Shown piece by piece: positions 10,940 through 22,487 of a stretch of 64,000 bases of DNA. The notes beneath the pieces were generated by a model. It made no database searches. It saw only the letters and a list, made by a program, of their open reading frames with translations, and had not been told where the DNA came from. The position numbers and the translations under genes are program-made. Position 1 is the stretch's first letter. Each line of letters begins with the position of its first letter. The stretch is from Thereva unica (taxonomy: Eukaryota; Arthropoda; Insecta; Diptera; Therevidae): NCBI GenBank assembly GCA_949987705.1, contig OX465282.1, forward strand, positions 92,740,070 to 92,804,069, in the 5' to 3' direction.

Positions 10940-12142
10940 TGCTGATCGTTCAGGTTCAAAACAATTACAGGAGCAACCTTGTCATAGATAAGTTTATCAA
11001 ATAGTTAGATAGGATAGCAATGCCTCTATAGTTGTCCACCGCATCTTTATCACCTGATTTAAAGATTGCTGTGAGGTAGAATCTCTTTCATACCGAAGGA
11101 AACTTAGCCGCAGGTGAAGAGGGAAAAGAATGAGTTGGGTTCTGCAAAAAACTTGCAGGTAGACAAGACCGTGACAGGACTGTGACCTTTATTGACCTCC
11201 AAATTTATTAGACCAGCCATTACATCTTAATACGATAAAGATATATTGTCTATAAGGACCGCAGTTTCTGAGTTCTCACTTGGGACAGTGTGCCCAGTTG
11301 AAGAAATGGGGCAGAAGTGTTCACTAAACCTGTCCGAAAACGTGTTAGAAATTTCTTGGAGGGACGAGGAGTATGTGACAGCGTTTGTCGTTATTGCCGG
11401 GTAACCTAATGTTTTTCGTTTTAGATTAACGAAATCAAAGATTTTTTTTGGATTCCGTATGATATTTTCACCGACAGTCTTTTTGCGTAGGTAGTATAGG
11501 CCTCCCGTGACCTATGATTAAATTTTGAGGCTATCCTGGCGTATTCACATTTCTGCTCAGCACTGACATTGTTATTTTTCACTACGCGGTACAATGTATT
11601 TCTCCTATTACGAAGAGAACGAATGTTTTTGTCAAGCCATGGCTCCGTCCATTTTTCCCTATTTTTGATTTTGTATACGAATCTGCTAATGTTGTTGAAG
11701 ATAACATCGTAGAATAGAGTAACTAACTCGTCAATATCATCACAATCAACTAGATCCTGCCAGTTAATAAGGGATTATTCAGTGCTAATAGTAACATTAT
11801 CAGCCTTCTTAAAATCGTAGACTACAGAGTTGTTATAGGAGGCTAGATAATCAGTTATTGTAGAACTGAGCTTAACGATCCACGCAGAATGATGGGTAGT
11901 ATTATTAAATAGATTATCCTCTTCAGAAGCAGGAAGTACGTTCAAATCCTCAAAGAGGTTGGTGAAAATTAAATTCAACCATTTACCATTTGAATTTGGT
12001 TGGCTAATTACCTGTTGTAAGTCGTTACTATAAAGATTGTCGATTAACTTTATATCGACAGGGTTTAATATTAAAATCGCCTATGACTAATATATCTTTG
12101 TTATCGTTGGATGTTTCATCTATTATATGGATCACATTATTA

Positions 12143-13162
12143 ACTTCCCAGTATAGGAAGTTACTGTAATCGGTCCGAAAATCGAAATCGAAAATTTCAA
12201 CGTATTTTCATCTTTCAAGGTCCCAGGAGCATTTTAAGCAAAAAATTGGGAGGAAGTATATGTGTGTGTGTGTATGTGTGTGTGCGTACGGATGTGGTCA
12301 TTTTTTCCTGCACGATATCCCGCGAACCAAAACTGATATCGACTTCGTTGAGGTGTCGTTCGAAGCGTATTAACCGAAATATGATCTGAAAAGATTTTCA
12401 TGAAATTCGGTCCAGCCGTTATCGTAGCGTATTACCGAAAGTACAGTTTGAAAAGATTTTCATAAAATTCGATCGAGCGGTATCTATGTTTAAAGGGCGT
12501 AAGTGATTTTTGTACATGCTCGATAGAACGCAAACCAAAAATGATATTGACTTCATTGAGGTGCCGATCGAAGCGTTGGAATGACACCCGTTCAAAATGA
12601 AGTTCACTTTTTTGGATTCAGCCGAGCAATAGCTTCCCAAAGAGTCATCACTTATCAAAATCCGAGTTTTCTTTAAAAACCATTCAACAAATACGTTAAC
12701 CATTACAAACATGACGAAATTTCCAAACTTTAGTTCAGAACTGTTTGAACGGCGGATTGCTTTCCATGTCCTACAGTTTTGGGAATTGAGTTAATCGCGG
12801 GATTTCCAGTGATTACAGTTTGGCCTTTTCGGACAAGTTTGACAAATCCGTTACATTGATTAATTTTGGTACTATCTCCTGAAATCGTTCGAATTGAAAA
12901 TGAAGTTTTTACCATTGCAGTTTATCATCAGCGCGTCAACACGCTCAAAATGATTTCGCTTTATAGTGTAGCGAACGAAGTGCCAGGGACAGGTTTGTTT
13001 GTTACTGTTCAACAAAAAAAAAGTTCTTTAGAAAAGCCTTGCGGATTTACCATTCTTATCGTTATTTCAAAGAGCTTCCTTCCCTCAGGGTAACTTTGGC
13101 ACCAGCTCTGGTACTAGTCAATTTCCCAATCATAATATTCAACATCCATCATACTGGGAAGT
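12143..13162 (-). mobile_element. family X repeat, copy 1
   Basis: The ends are ACTTCCCAGTAT and ATACTGGGAAGT, a perfect 12-bp TIR. The outer end also has a small self-hairpin (ACTTCCCAGTATAGGAAGT). Towards the 12.1-12.6 kb end are degenerate units of about 147 bp with GATATC-GCGAACCAAAA and GATTTTCATGAAATTCGGTC. It interrupts the LINE at 8205-14330. No protein is encoded. Copies 2 and 3 are at 35336-36493 and 58570-60620. Confidence 0.7.
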
Positions 13163-13164
13163 TG

Positions 13165-13420
13165 ATCGTGTGAACCGAAAAGGTCGAACCCACATCCCAA
13201 CTAGTTATATATAGTTTCGTCGGAGTTTAGAGGTAAGTAAAAAGAACCGATGACAATGTGTTTCTTTGCGAACTTGCGAACGAACGAAAGATTGTGTGAC
13301 GATGTGATCGCGATCGGTTCATTATTTAAGGAGTCTTTAACAGCTATGAGGACACCACCTCCTCTTGAGAGACCGGGAGATAATATAGTCTCTATCGGAT
13401 AGTATATTTTGTAGGTAGGC
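13165..13420 (-). pseudogene. LINE apurinic-type endonuclease fragment
   Basis: The minus strand reads SRGGGVLIAVKDSLNNEPIA followed, one frame later, by HIVIGSFYLPLNSDE. This is the GGG-L-AV and Y-PP region of an APE-type endonuclease of a non-LTR element. It is frameshifted and lies immediately upstream (in LINE orientation) of the family X insertion. Confidence 0.65.
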
Positions 13421-13763
13421 CCTCTTGCTGTATAGAAATAATGAGACTAGTCCTGGTCTTACCATTAATGCAGTTCGAATCCTGTTTGTTGTGCATGTAA
13501 GCCAGGAAAAAACAAACATCATCAAAGATACTCTTTTCTCGCAAGCGCCAAAGCAAATACTCTTTGAGGAATTAGCAGATATAATGATATTTTTTCTCCC
13601 GGGGTTGTAGAGGATTCAAGAAAGGCGACTTACCGAAGAATCTGACGACATTGGTTGTGGCGGGGTTGATTGAGGTATAATTGCACCGCAAATATTAGCG
13701 AAGAAGCGGCCGGCAACAATAATGTGTCTTCGCGCAAGTGGTAGGTAATGGAATACTAGTGCT

Positions 13764-13975
13764 AGTGGTTGGTAGTGAATCATTAGTACCGTTAGTGTTC
13801 TTAGTTAGTGTGTTGGAAGGGTTTAGCTAAGTCTTAGCTATTAGAGTTGCAACTTAACCTACCTAGCCTAGGGTAAGTGGTTGGTAGTGGATTATTCTTT
13901 TTAGTGTTCTTGGTTAATAGCTTAAGGCTACTCTTAGCTCTATTAGGTTGTAACTTAGCCTATCTATCCAGCGAT
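13764..13975. repeat. 112-bp direct repeat, two units
   Basis: AGTGGTTGGTAGTG occurs at 13764 and 13876. Each is followed by similar sequence through TTAGTGTTCTT, TCTTAGCT and AACTTA-CCTA. The two units are diverged and lie in the ORF1/5' part of the decayed LINE. Confidence 0.6.
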
Positions 13976-13979
13976 GGAG

Positions 13980-14225
13980 TGTTAAATTCTTCCAGGTGAA
14001 GATGTCTGCCTCAGAGTTCAAGAACAACCAATCGTATCTTGAGGGCAAGGCCACCTTGAAGCTCCTGGGTTAATTGGGCTTCTTATTTTGACGACTGACT
14101 TCTTCCTCTCCGTCAGATATATCAATCGAGAAATCAGTTTTGAACAACGAGTTTACCCAAGAAGAGTCAGATCTTGGTGACGCACCCTTGAGAAAGTAGT
14201 AGAGTAGGACACCTCGTCGTTGGTG
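13980..14225 (-). pseudogene. LINE ORF1-like fragment
   Basis: A short acidic frame containing TDFSIDISDGEEEVSRQNKK is readable on the minus strand upstream of the endonuclease remnant, the position expected for LINE ORF1. No zinc knuckle remains. Assignment rests mainly on position. Confidence 0.35.
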
Positions 14226-14330
14226 CTCGAGAGATTTACTACCCTGAGGCTACTTATTCCGCTGCGTGTGGGAGTTTTTAAAGCACGCTGTTTCCTTTTA
14301 TTGCTGCGCCCGGATGTCTCGGTGTTTGTT

Positions 14331-15655
14331 GTGCCGAACTAGCGAGCGATCGGGCAAATGAAGGCGAAGCTCGTATGGCTCTCAAGAGCTGCTATTTCCC
14401 AGCACTGGTTTATTGGTAGAAACTGAACACAATAGTTGCAAAATAACCTATAATAAAGCGCCCTTGCCAGCTGTCTTTTACGTTTTTTCAAACACAATCT
14501 TTGTTTACTCCATGAATAAATTAAAAATTGGAATCTTATTTCAATTTTCTATTATCAATCGTAACATTTAGAAGAATGTAAAATTATTTTTGGCAAACTG
14601 GATGAATGCCATCAGCACTATTCGAAAATTGATTCAATAAATCATTGAATTTGTTATTCAGTTCATTACAAAGTGTCACCCAATATTGACAAATGAAATA
14701 ATGAAATAAAAATAATTTTTGCGATTGATACAAAAACAAATAAACTCATCACGAATAACCAGGTGATCCCGAGTAAAAAAGTCTCGCCCGTTATTAATCC
14801 AAATTTTCCAAAGTGTATTTGATATTTTTGAAATAACGACCACATTTCTCTCAAATGGTGGTTCGTCGTCGTTATTTCTGACAATGATTACTAAATTTCC
14901 CAGTACGATGCTAAGAAACATCATAAATCTTGAAATGATAACATTCAAAACAGTATCGGACATCATAGCTTCGGAGCTAACCATTGAAATGATGAATTAA
15001 AAGAACGAATATTTTCGAAATACTTTTTGTAATGTTGGTTAATTGAGTTAGAGCCTTTCGCAAACACTCTCGAAAATTGTAATTTAACCAAGGTATGGCA
15101 AATGGGCTTGGATGACAAAATCAAGCAAATGCTGGTGTGTTACGTAAAGAAACTTCCGAATAGAACTGTTTAGCGCTGCAAAATAACACAAGCTCCAGGA
15201 ATCACAACTATAAGATGGAAAATTACGTGAAATTCAATTTAACGACATTTAAATGAATCTACCAAAATATCAATATAATTAACGTTCAATAAAATTTCTC
15301 AATGAATTTATGTAATCTCTACGGCTTCGCCACTTAACCCTGCCTGTGACAGTTGTTTGGTAACAAACAACGTAAGTACGCAATTGACTCAAGACAAAAA
15401 AAAATCATAGACTGAGCTCCCTAAACGAAACACAAAAACAATCACTGTTTCACAAAAAAATTAGAAATGTCGAAAACAAAAAAATAGATTCGATTGCCGA
15501 CGATTGGGGGTGCTCCACAGGAGCCAGGGATTACATTATTATGTCGTGTTGTGTTGTGTGTCGTAATACTAAGCGTTTACATTTATATGGTGTGTTCTGT
15601 CGCATCGTGACGCTTTTATGAATTTAGTATCATTGCAACATTTGTCAAGTGAAGC
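14331..15655. other. no gene recognised
   Basis: AT-rich. Two overlapping minus-strand frames at 14666-14984 show no recognisable domain. No terminal repeats were found. Confidence 0.35.
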
Positions 15656-15657
15656 TA

Positions 15658-15888
15658 GGGCCCTGGTGCTGAAAGTCGCATCGTGTTTAGCGACAAGTCG
15701 TTTGAGTTTAGTTGAAGAAACCGACATTTCAGTCGAATTACGATTTTCAGTACAGGGTCCTATACTCAGCATTTAGCTTAGCATTTCCACAGGCTCCTGT
15801 GCTGAAAGTCGCAGTGTGACTGATGCGTCACTTTCTTCAACTCAAACGACTTATGGCTAAAAACGACTCGACTTTCAGCACAGGGGCC
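15658..15888. mobile_element. 231-bp MITE with TA flanks, copy 1
   Basis: The TIRs are GGGCCCTGGTGCTGAAAGTC at the left and GGCCCCTGTGCTGAAAGTCG (reverse-complemented) at the right, with TA on both sides (15656-15657, 15889-15890). Internally the motif GCTGAAAGTCGCA...GTCGTTTGAGTT recurs, giving a multi-hairpin structure. A partial relative lies at 38345-38537. The TA duplication suggests the Tc1/mariner superfamily. Confidence 0.7.
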
Positions 15889-15890
15889 TA

Positions 15891-17149
15891 GGTGATATGT
15901 TTTCATCCGATTCAGATAGTGATATTGAAGTCCTAGCATTTTTATTAGTGCCAAAATTATGTGAAAAAAAAGAGAAAAAACAAAGATTTTGAGTTCACCC
16001 CATAAACAACACGAGAGAAATTGAGGGTGAATTGTACACTCTATATAGAGAACTAGAAGTTTCATCTTGCGTCTTAGCCGAGCCGCATACCAAAGCTTCA
16101 CATGCTTATTAGCGAGATTACGCATTTTTTATATGGAAGAAATCTACACATGCCGCTTTGCTACATTTTTCTTCATACAAAAGTGACGAAAAGCTGCATA
16201 TGCCCCCATTGCCAGTAATTCTCTACTGTGAAAAAAGGATTTACAGGCAAATTGTACAAATGCTGTATAATTTTCCATTTTTTGTCCAATGATAAACATT
16301 GCTGCTGTCATCATCGAGAAAAGAGCGCACAAACCAACACCCGTATAAAAGAGAGAAACACAACATACATTCCACACTTCCCCACGCAACACGCTCATTG
16401 CTATGGAATATGTGGTCTTTGTTTTTATTGTTAATTTTTTAAACGGTTTTACCGCAATTCTATCCGACCGTTTTCCTTAGAAATATCTGTGCGTACAGCT
16501 GCAAAAAAATATCTTTCATATGGTGCAAAATATATGAAAATCGGTTGGATAGAATCGTCAAATGGTTGTGTGCTTAGTAATAATAAGATCCAAGAACGCT
16601 GAGAGAAGTCAAAGATGCAATAGTGGAACAAAGAAAAGAAAAACAGACTCAGATCGAGTTTCTTGAAATAATATCAGAGATAATATGTATGTACATCTTA
16701 TATTAGAGCATAGTATGTATATGAAACGATGAAACATGATTGCTAAATAAATGGAAGGAGATAATACTTGCCGGTAAAAGAAGATTAATTTAACAAAATA
16801 AGGAAATTGGAACGAAAGCAGTATGTAATATAGTTTTAATTATATTTTTACAAAAATTCTGTAGGACTCAAGATTTCCAAGATATAAGAAAAAGAATTTT
16901 TCACCACTCCAAAGGGGTCGTACATAAATTACGTAAGGCGTTTTTGCGTTTTTTCGACCCGTGAGATTTGACTCGACATCTCCCCCTCTCTCTCCACTAT
17001 TCTCAAGTGCAATTTTTCAGATTTTAAAAAATCTTAGTATTTACACTAAAAATGCGTATTTACCCGCGTAACCACAAGATTTAATCAAAGATAATTGATA
17101 ATTCGAACTCATAATTGCCACTCTTCTATTCCCTTCGCTTTTCCCACTT
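15891..17149. other. no gene; ATTACGTAA-type transposon end near 16912
   Basis: GGGGTCGTACATAAATTACG at 16914 followed by a C-rich tract (CATCTCCCCCTCTCTCTCC, ending about 17000) has the form of a terminus seen in many arthropod DNA elements. No opposite end was found. The remainder shows no gene. Confidence 0.3.
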
Positions 17150-17578
17150 GTAAGCAAAGTCTAGTAATAACAAGTCTTTCATCTTCATACAAAAATTTCC
17201 GACCGTTGATTGTGTGCGTGCATATATGAACATCACTGCTGAGCAAAACTCAACGCACACTTCGTGAACTCGGCGAGACAAAGCCAGATTCTCTTTTTAC
17301 GATAAAGTATGAAGAACAGAAAAGGAAAGAAAATTGAATCAGTTTTTTTATTTCATAAATCAAAACAAACGAGCAAATATGCACCAATACATCCCCATAT
17401 AAACTCATAAAATTTTCCGACTTATGGTTGTATTCCAGCGCGTATAAAAATGTTGCATTCTCTCTCTGATAGCCTGACATCGTAATTTGAAAAACTTGTG
17501 CATGCAGCTGTTCGCCTTTCACTCATTAACCATATGAAGATGAAAGACTTGTTAATTTCTAGACTTTGCTTGTAAGGT
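17150..17578. mobile_element. 429-bp TIR element
   Basis: The arms of about 45 bp include AAGCAAAGTCTAG and AACAAGTCTTTCATCTTCAT, at 17150-17195 and inverted at 17532-17578. No coding sequence is supported and no clean target duplication was seen. Confidence 0.6.
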
Positions 17579-17619
17579 CCACACAACTACCCAAAACGTG
17601 GGCATTCATACTAAAGAAT

Positions 17620-17795
17620 TTCATTTCGCCAAAATTCGGTGAGGGCCCTTCCTGTAGTTCTATATTCTAATGGCCTTAGGTCAATGGAATGGGTCAGTGT
17701 TACTTGGCTGGCACGCCGCCGCATTAGTCGCGTCGCGCGAATTAAATTTTTCGGACTCGGATATTCCAAAATAAAAAAAAAAAAAAAAAAAAACA
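17620..17795 (+). repeat. short retroposed sequence with poly(A) tail
   Basis: A GC-richer block (GGCTGGCACGCCGCCGCATTA) ends in ATTCCAAAAT and an A-run of about 24 at 17771-17793. The tail suggests retroposition, but the source is not recognised and no Pol III boxes are clear. Confidence 0.35.
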
Positions 17796-18289
17796 AATTA
17801 AATCGAATATTAATTTATTATAATTAAATGTTAATTGCTCAAAAACTTGTACGAAACTAAATTTATTACTTAAATCTATTTTCACTACAACTAGCTTAAA
17901 AATAATTTCGCATGGTTGAATTCTTGGTAATTCTTGGTCAGCGTCTGAAACGCCGGATGCGTGTTGCAATTTAACACCTTTACCTAGATCGTGGAGTCTT
18001 GGGGTTAACAACATCTTGTATTGCGGCACATGGAGATGAGGCTAAATGACATCAATTCGCGTTTGACTAGTTGGTGGCCGCTAAACAATCGAGGGGCTAA
18101 GATGATACTTTCTGGCATCCGCATAAAAATTTTTGTGTAGGATTTGGACATTATCTTGTGCCCACTCACAAACTGGTCGACGGCAGGCCATGGCGTGAAA
18201 GTTTTCGTCTTGAAGCAAAGCCTTCTACATTTACAAGCCATGCTGTAGGTGTGTGTATATAGTTGTATGAAGTCCCAACTAAAATTCGT

Positions 18290-18626
18290 GAAACGTCAAA
18301 ATCCCATTAAAATCAAAGGGAAAGAAGTTTTCGTGCCGCGGAAAGTGCTGTTGCAAGTGTGGTTTTGTTTAAAATAAAAGTTATGTCATCAAAATCAAAA
18401 ACGTGAAACAGTGAAAAAAGTAAAACGTAATATGTGTCATAAATTAATAATTTAACTATACATGTTAAAAATAGGATTTGCGGGTTTTATGTTGGTTATG
18501 GAGGAACAACATGTCAAAATCCCGAGGAAAACAAGTGATTCGCGCCGCGGAAAGTGTTTTATTAAATGAAAGCGCCGTGATTTTTGTTAAAAATAAGTTT
18601 TTTGTTATAAAAATAACAGGTGCATA
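18290..18626 (+). repeat. diverged duplication including a short MSKSRGKQV frame
   Basis: TCAAAATCCC ... CGCCGCGGAAAGTG occurs at about 18296-18345 and 18514-18565. The second copy opens with ATG at 18511 and reads MSKSRGKQVIRAAESVLL for 38 codons to a stop. The first has ACG instead of ATG and an early stop. It looks like the duplicated N-terminus of an unidentified protein, possibly transposon-derived. Around it, 17800-19350 holds no other supported gene. Confidence 0.3.
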
Positions 18627-19358
18627 GTATCAGTTTGGCGCGATTTTTTAGTTAAGCAAAATTGGGCTTTGTTACTGGAAATTGTTCTTTGGGGCCATGG
18701 TGTCACATGACGGATCAGCCAGTTTTTGTTGCAGCCAGTTCCAGTTTTATTGGAATATAAGCAAATGAAGATAAGTTGAAACGAATAGTTTGCTAAATAT
18801 TGCCAAATATTTATATAAATTTATTTTTAGCGGTAGTTTCCTACCTCCAGGTACGGCTTTTGCTTGGTGTGATAAACACGGCATGATATCCATTAAGGAA
18901 GAAAGTCAGGGATGCAATTTCACTTATTATTTACATTATTAACGCAACTTTGTAATATGTAGTAAATAAATGTTACAATTAATGTCCAAAATTTTTGTTT
19001 TTATTGGTTAAAGAAGATTAATTGATTCCCAATAAACCAACATAACCGCACTCCACACAGTTTGACAGCTAAATTGAAGTCCTATTATGCTTTCATTGTG
19101 AGTGTGAGATTTCTTTGTGCATGGCTTGTAAATATAGAAGGCTTTGTCTTGAAGCCAAGAATCACCACACACCTTCCCGGCCGCCAACCGTATCCAGTCT
19201 TACCCTTTGAATAGAGAAGATAAGGAACCGAAAATAGCGTACATGTACACGGATTTGACGGAAGCACTTGGGATCAAGAAATTTTCTCTCTAATTCTCTC
19301 CCTCCACTTTAACCACAACAACAAAATACATTGACTTTAACCACAACAACAAAATACA

Positions 19359-19525
19359 TTGTCTAACCCGGACATAGGCGTAGTGAAATTTGTTCAGGTT
19401 TGGGGAAGGGTCTGCTTCAAACATTTAGCCAAGTGAAGCGTTCTCACCGAGATGGTTGCTGAGAAACGATATCCCTTCCGGTTTTTGAATAAATATAACA
19501 CAGCCACTGTCCGGGTTAGACACAA
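19359..19525. mobile_element. 167-bp MITE
   Basis: TTGTCTAACCCGGACA at the left faces TGTCCGGGTTAGACACAA at the right, a 15-bp perfect core. A 30-bp direct repeat (TTTAACCACAACAACAAAAT) lies immediately to its left. Confidence 0.6.
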
Positions 19526-20006
19526 ATACGTAAAGAATGCTATGCATTAGTGTTGCCAAAATGCTTCCCCGTGTTTAATAAATTGCTCTTCCTCGTCTTC
19601 TCTATTCAAAGGTCTTACCTGAAAGCAAGGCGCAAACTAGGCGCAAAAACTATCCGCACTCGCATTTACGCTTGTTGGCGGGTGTTCACCGCGTGAGGCT
19701 GGACCCTCCTTAGGCAAGGCGCAAATTGAGACGCGTATAGCGCGTGTGGGGTGGCGCAGCACAGCGCGATTTTCTGTAACCATGGGAAACTAATAGAGCC
19801 GCGCAAATTAACTGGTGGACGCGAGGTGGCACGACTCGCGTCATCTACGACACGCGTGGCTTTGTGGTCGAACCACAGTTTCTCGTGCCGGTCGTGTCAA
19901 CAAGTAACAAGTGTATTTCTAAATTTCTTCTTGAAATTATTTTCTTGTTCTTTCTCTTCCACTATTTTAGTTTGTTTTTGATTACTGTGTTTTTAAATAC
20001 CTACCT

Positions 20007-20075
20007 ATGGCTGAAGAAAGGTTAATCGAGGCTGTGAGGGGGCACAGAGAGCTTTATGACCTAAAAAACCAATGA
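20007..20075 (+). pseudogene. MADF-domain N-terminal stub
   Basis: The frame MAEERLIEAVRGHRELYDLK ends at a TGA at 20073. The pattern matches helix 1 of an MADF domain (compare MDCEKLINEVHSHRNLWDKK of the intact element). The rest of the domain is deleted. A DNA-binding role is inferred from the family only. Confidence 0.65.
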
Positions 20076-20192
20076 TTTCAATTTTTTTGTCGCGAAATAA
20101 TTTAGAAACATTTTGTCCTCAGCATCATTATCTGATTCTGATTCTGAACTTAACAACTCTAATAACAATTTTTTCTTCCGCGAGCCAGACAT
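20061..20192 (-). pseudogene. putative PIF transposase N-terminal stub
   Basis: The frame begins MSGSRKKKLLLELLSSESES and continues acidic, then NYFATKKLKSLVF to a stop at 20061. It starts near the right TIR and converges on the MADF stub. Position suggests the transposase start, but the conserved RM motif is not reached, so the assignment is by analogy. Confidence 0.45.
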
Positions 20193-20327
20193 TGCAGCTA
20201 GTGTCACATCGAAACTGCGTCGCAATATGCGGATCACCGGGCTATGCGTGTGACACGTGCGTGTCATGCTGGTCGCGTCATGTCAGCTCACACGCGCTAT
20301 ACGCGTCTCAATTTGCGCCTTGCCTTA

Positions 20328-20938
20328 TGCTGTAAACATGCTAAGGGCGAAAATAGTTTCCACAGCGACTGGCAAAAACGAATAGAACACACAGCTTTTC
20401 TATGAGTATGAAGGGTGCAGCACAATATGCAGACCACTCGACGACGAGGTCGCCGAGAGTGGCGACTCAATCAATCCAAGTTCTATTTCGTAGCCGTCGC
20501 CCCTCAAAGTTGCCTGGGCGGTGTGACATGGGATTGTGTTGCTATTCTCGTATGTTCCTGAGCGCATGAACGTCAAGCTAGCGGCGAAGCAAGCGGCGGT
20601 TGCACTGAAAAGGGCCGTGACTTTGTAATTAAGCTCAAAAACGCTGGCTGGAAAATTTTAATCCTATTTCCTTCAGAACCATGGAACTAACCTGAAATTT
20701 TTACACAATCTTCCTCACACATATAGATACATAAAACAAATAATTTAAATGAGGGACATTAGCTTTTTGTTTTTAAATAGAGTTGAGTTTTAACTTCGCC
20801 GCTTTTCAGTGCAACCGCCGCTAGCTTGACGTTCATCCTGAGCGCGTGTGTAGCATTCGGATGTCGAAGATGATTATTCTTGTGTGTGCTTTTTAATTTG
20901 TGTGCACCGTCGCCGTCGCCCTTAGCATGTTTACAGCA
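20328..20938. mobile_element. PIF-type MITE abutting the previous element, TSD TTA
   Basis: The TIR TGCTGTAAACATGCTAAGGG extends 23 bp and is perfect at both ends, flanked by TTA at 20325-20327 and 20939-20941. The left TTA is also the right duplication of the element at 19713-20324. Without the nested 271-bp element it is about 330 bp. No coding sequence. Confidence 0.8.
20566..20836. mobile_element. 271-bp Mutator-like MITE, 9-bp TSD
   Basis: The perfect 21-bp TIR begins ATGAACGTCAAGCTAGCGGC and is flanked by CCTGAGCGC at 20557-20565 and 20837-20845. A 9-bp duplication is characteristic of the MULE superfamily. A second inverted motif, GGTTGCACTGAAAAG, lies inside both arms. It is nested in the PIF-type MITE at 20328-20938. 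Confidence 0.8.
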
Positions 20939-20941
20939 TTA

Positions 20942-21334
20942 AGGCACAAACATATTGGCGCGGAGATGGTGACGATGGTGACGACGGCCGCCTACGAGAG
21001 AATTTTCCATACATTTAATTGCTCCGCGCCCATTGTGTCAGCAAATATGGTGGACTGTGTACTTCAACAGTTTTTCCAGTCACAATATGGTTATGCTTAT
21101 AAAGTTTTCGTTGCAGCCATGACCATTTTTGCACTTAAACTAACAACCTGCTATGTTAAGCTGTCGTCTTCGTCTGTGTGTCTGTAGGGAATCATGTCGT
21201 CACCTGCGTCAGGCGAATACCTGAAGTCCTCATCGCTCAGACTGAGGATTGTGTGGCCTTCATCGGTCCATGCTTGCCGACCTGGCCTGTAAGTGAATGA
21301 AGTCTTTAGTGGAAAACATGTTTTACTTACTTTA
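20942..21334. other. no gene recognised
   Basis: An open frame that overlaps the right end of the MITE and runs to 21187 has no recognisable motif and is regarded as chance. 21190-21300 looks unique but shows no coding pattern. Confidence 0.35.
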
Positions 21335-22445
21335 TTTATTTATTTATTTCTTATTTATTTATTTAATTAATTAATTTATTTATTCGCCAAACAAGGCATA
21401 CTTAAACTTACAGAAATATACAATGCATATTTATGACTAAGGTACAAAGTCAGCTTAAGTCTGTGCTTAATTAATGGTAATAGTTGTGATGTTAGGAGGA
21501 AAAATATAATTTTTTGTTTAAAGGGTGTTTTTTAATGTGTGGTGAGAAGCATGAGAAGTCATACAACATCTGCTGATGGATTTGTTCTTTGCATATTCTG
21601 TCCGATGAGGGTATTCTTTAAGCATTTTTGTATGCCTAAGATGACGAACTTCGGTTTTGAACTGTACCTTAATGTTATCGTTTAGGACGTCCAAAGTTAA
21701 GCAAGAGATAAGCACTTTCCTCCTATGTGACAGCGGCATGAGTTCTAACTTCTTGAGTCTGTCCGTGTAGGGCGGTAAGTTGAAAAAGTCGCGCGGGTCG
21801 TGCAGGTTTCTCAGAGTGAAGAGGAGAAATTTCTTCTGGACTGATTCCAACCTACTGCTGTTTACCTGGAATATAGAGACCCAGATCGGACACGCATATT
21901 CCAGGTTATTGAATTCTTGGTCTCTTCTCTTTACAAAGCCAAGAAGCTTGTTGGTTCTGGCAGCAATATTATCGTAGTGAAGGTTGAAATTTAATTTATT
22001 GTCTAGAACATTGCCTACATCTACAACTTGATCGACACGGTCTAATGCCTTGTCGTTGAAATAATATTCCTGTAGCTGGGTGTTTCTTTAGCGAGAGAAG
22101 GTAATTACATGACATTTGCTGATGTTTAGTTGTAATTTATTGGTGGTACACCAGCTTTGCCACGCGTTTAGCTTTGTTTGAAAGAAAGTTACATCGAACT
22201 GGGACCATGTGACATTATAAATTTTGAGGTAGTCGGCATAGAAGAGATGCGGAATATTTTCTAGTGTTTCAGACAGGTGTGAGATAAATACATTGAAAAA
22301 CAGTGCCTAGATGACTACCTTGGGGGACCCCGTAAGTTAGTTCGATTTCTTTCGACAAAATCCTTGAATTCTGACAACCTGAGTTCTGTTGTTGAGATAT
22401 GATTTAATCCTTTCCAGGCCAGCACCTGATATTCCAAATTTTAGT
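21335..22445 (-). pseudogene. 5'-truncated LINE, reverse transcriptase and 3' end
   Basis: The minus strand reads the RT palm through thumb: NLEYACPIWVSIFQVNSSRL, ESVQKKFLLFTLRNLHDPRD and NLPPYTDRLKKLELMPLSHR. The catalytic box is FYADY, so the second aspartate is lost. The 3' end is TTGTTTGGCGAATAAATAAA with extended AAAT repeats at 21336-21380, the same type as the LINE at 8205-14330. Several frame shifts are present. Confidence 0.85.
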
Positions 22446-22487
22446 AGTTTTTAGTTAATGGACGACCCCAAACAAGATGGTGGCCGA

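Larger units (their letters stand above)
8205..14330 (-). mobile_element. decayed near-full-length LINE, split by two later insertions
   Basis: Read on the minus strand, an ORF1-like tract (14210-13980), an endonuclease tract (13400-13165 and 11980-11690), and reverse transcriptase to the 3' end (10940 to 8205, interrupted) appear in LINE order. The 3' end is TTGTTTGGCAATAAATAAAT, the same tail type as the copy at 21335-22445. A hAT element (9492-10939) and a family X element (12143-13162) are inserted in it. Without them the LINE is about 3.7 kb. Confidence 0.75.
19713..20324. mobile_element. PIF/Harbinger deletion derivative keeping both gene starts, TSD TTA
   Basis: The TIRs begin GGCAAGGCGCAAATTGAGAC and are identical for 36 bp. 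TTA is present at 19710-19712 and 20325-20327. At the left a plus-strand MADF-like start (20007) and at the right a minus-strand frame starting at 20192 converge and both end at about 20061-20075. This implies an internal deletion of an autonomous two-gene element. The layout mirrors the intact copy at 43579-46109. Confidence 0.8.
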
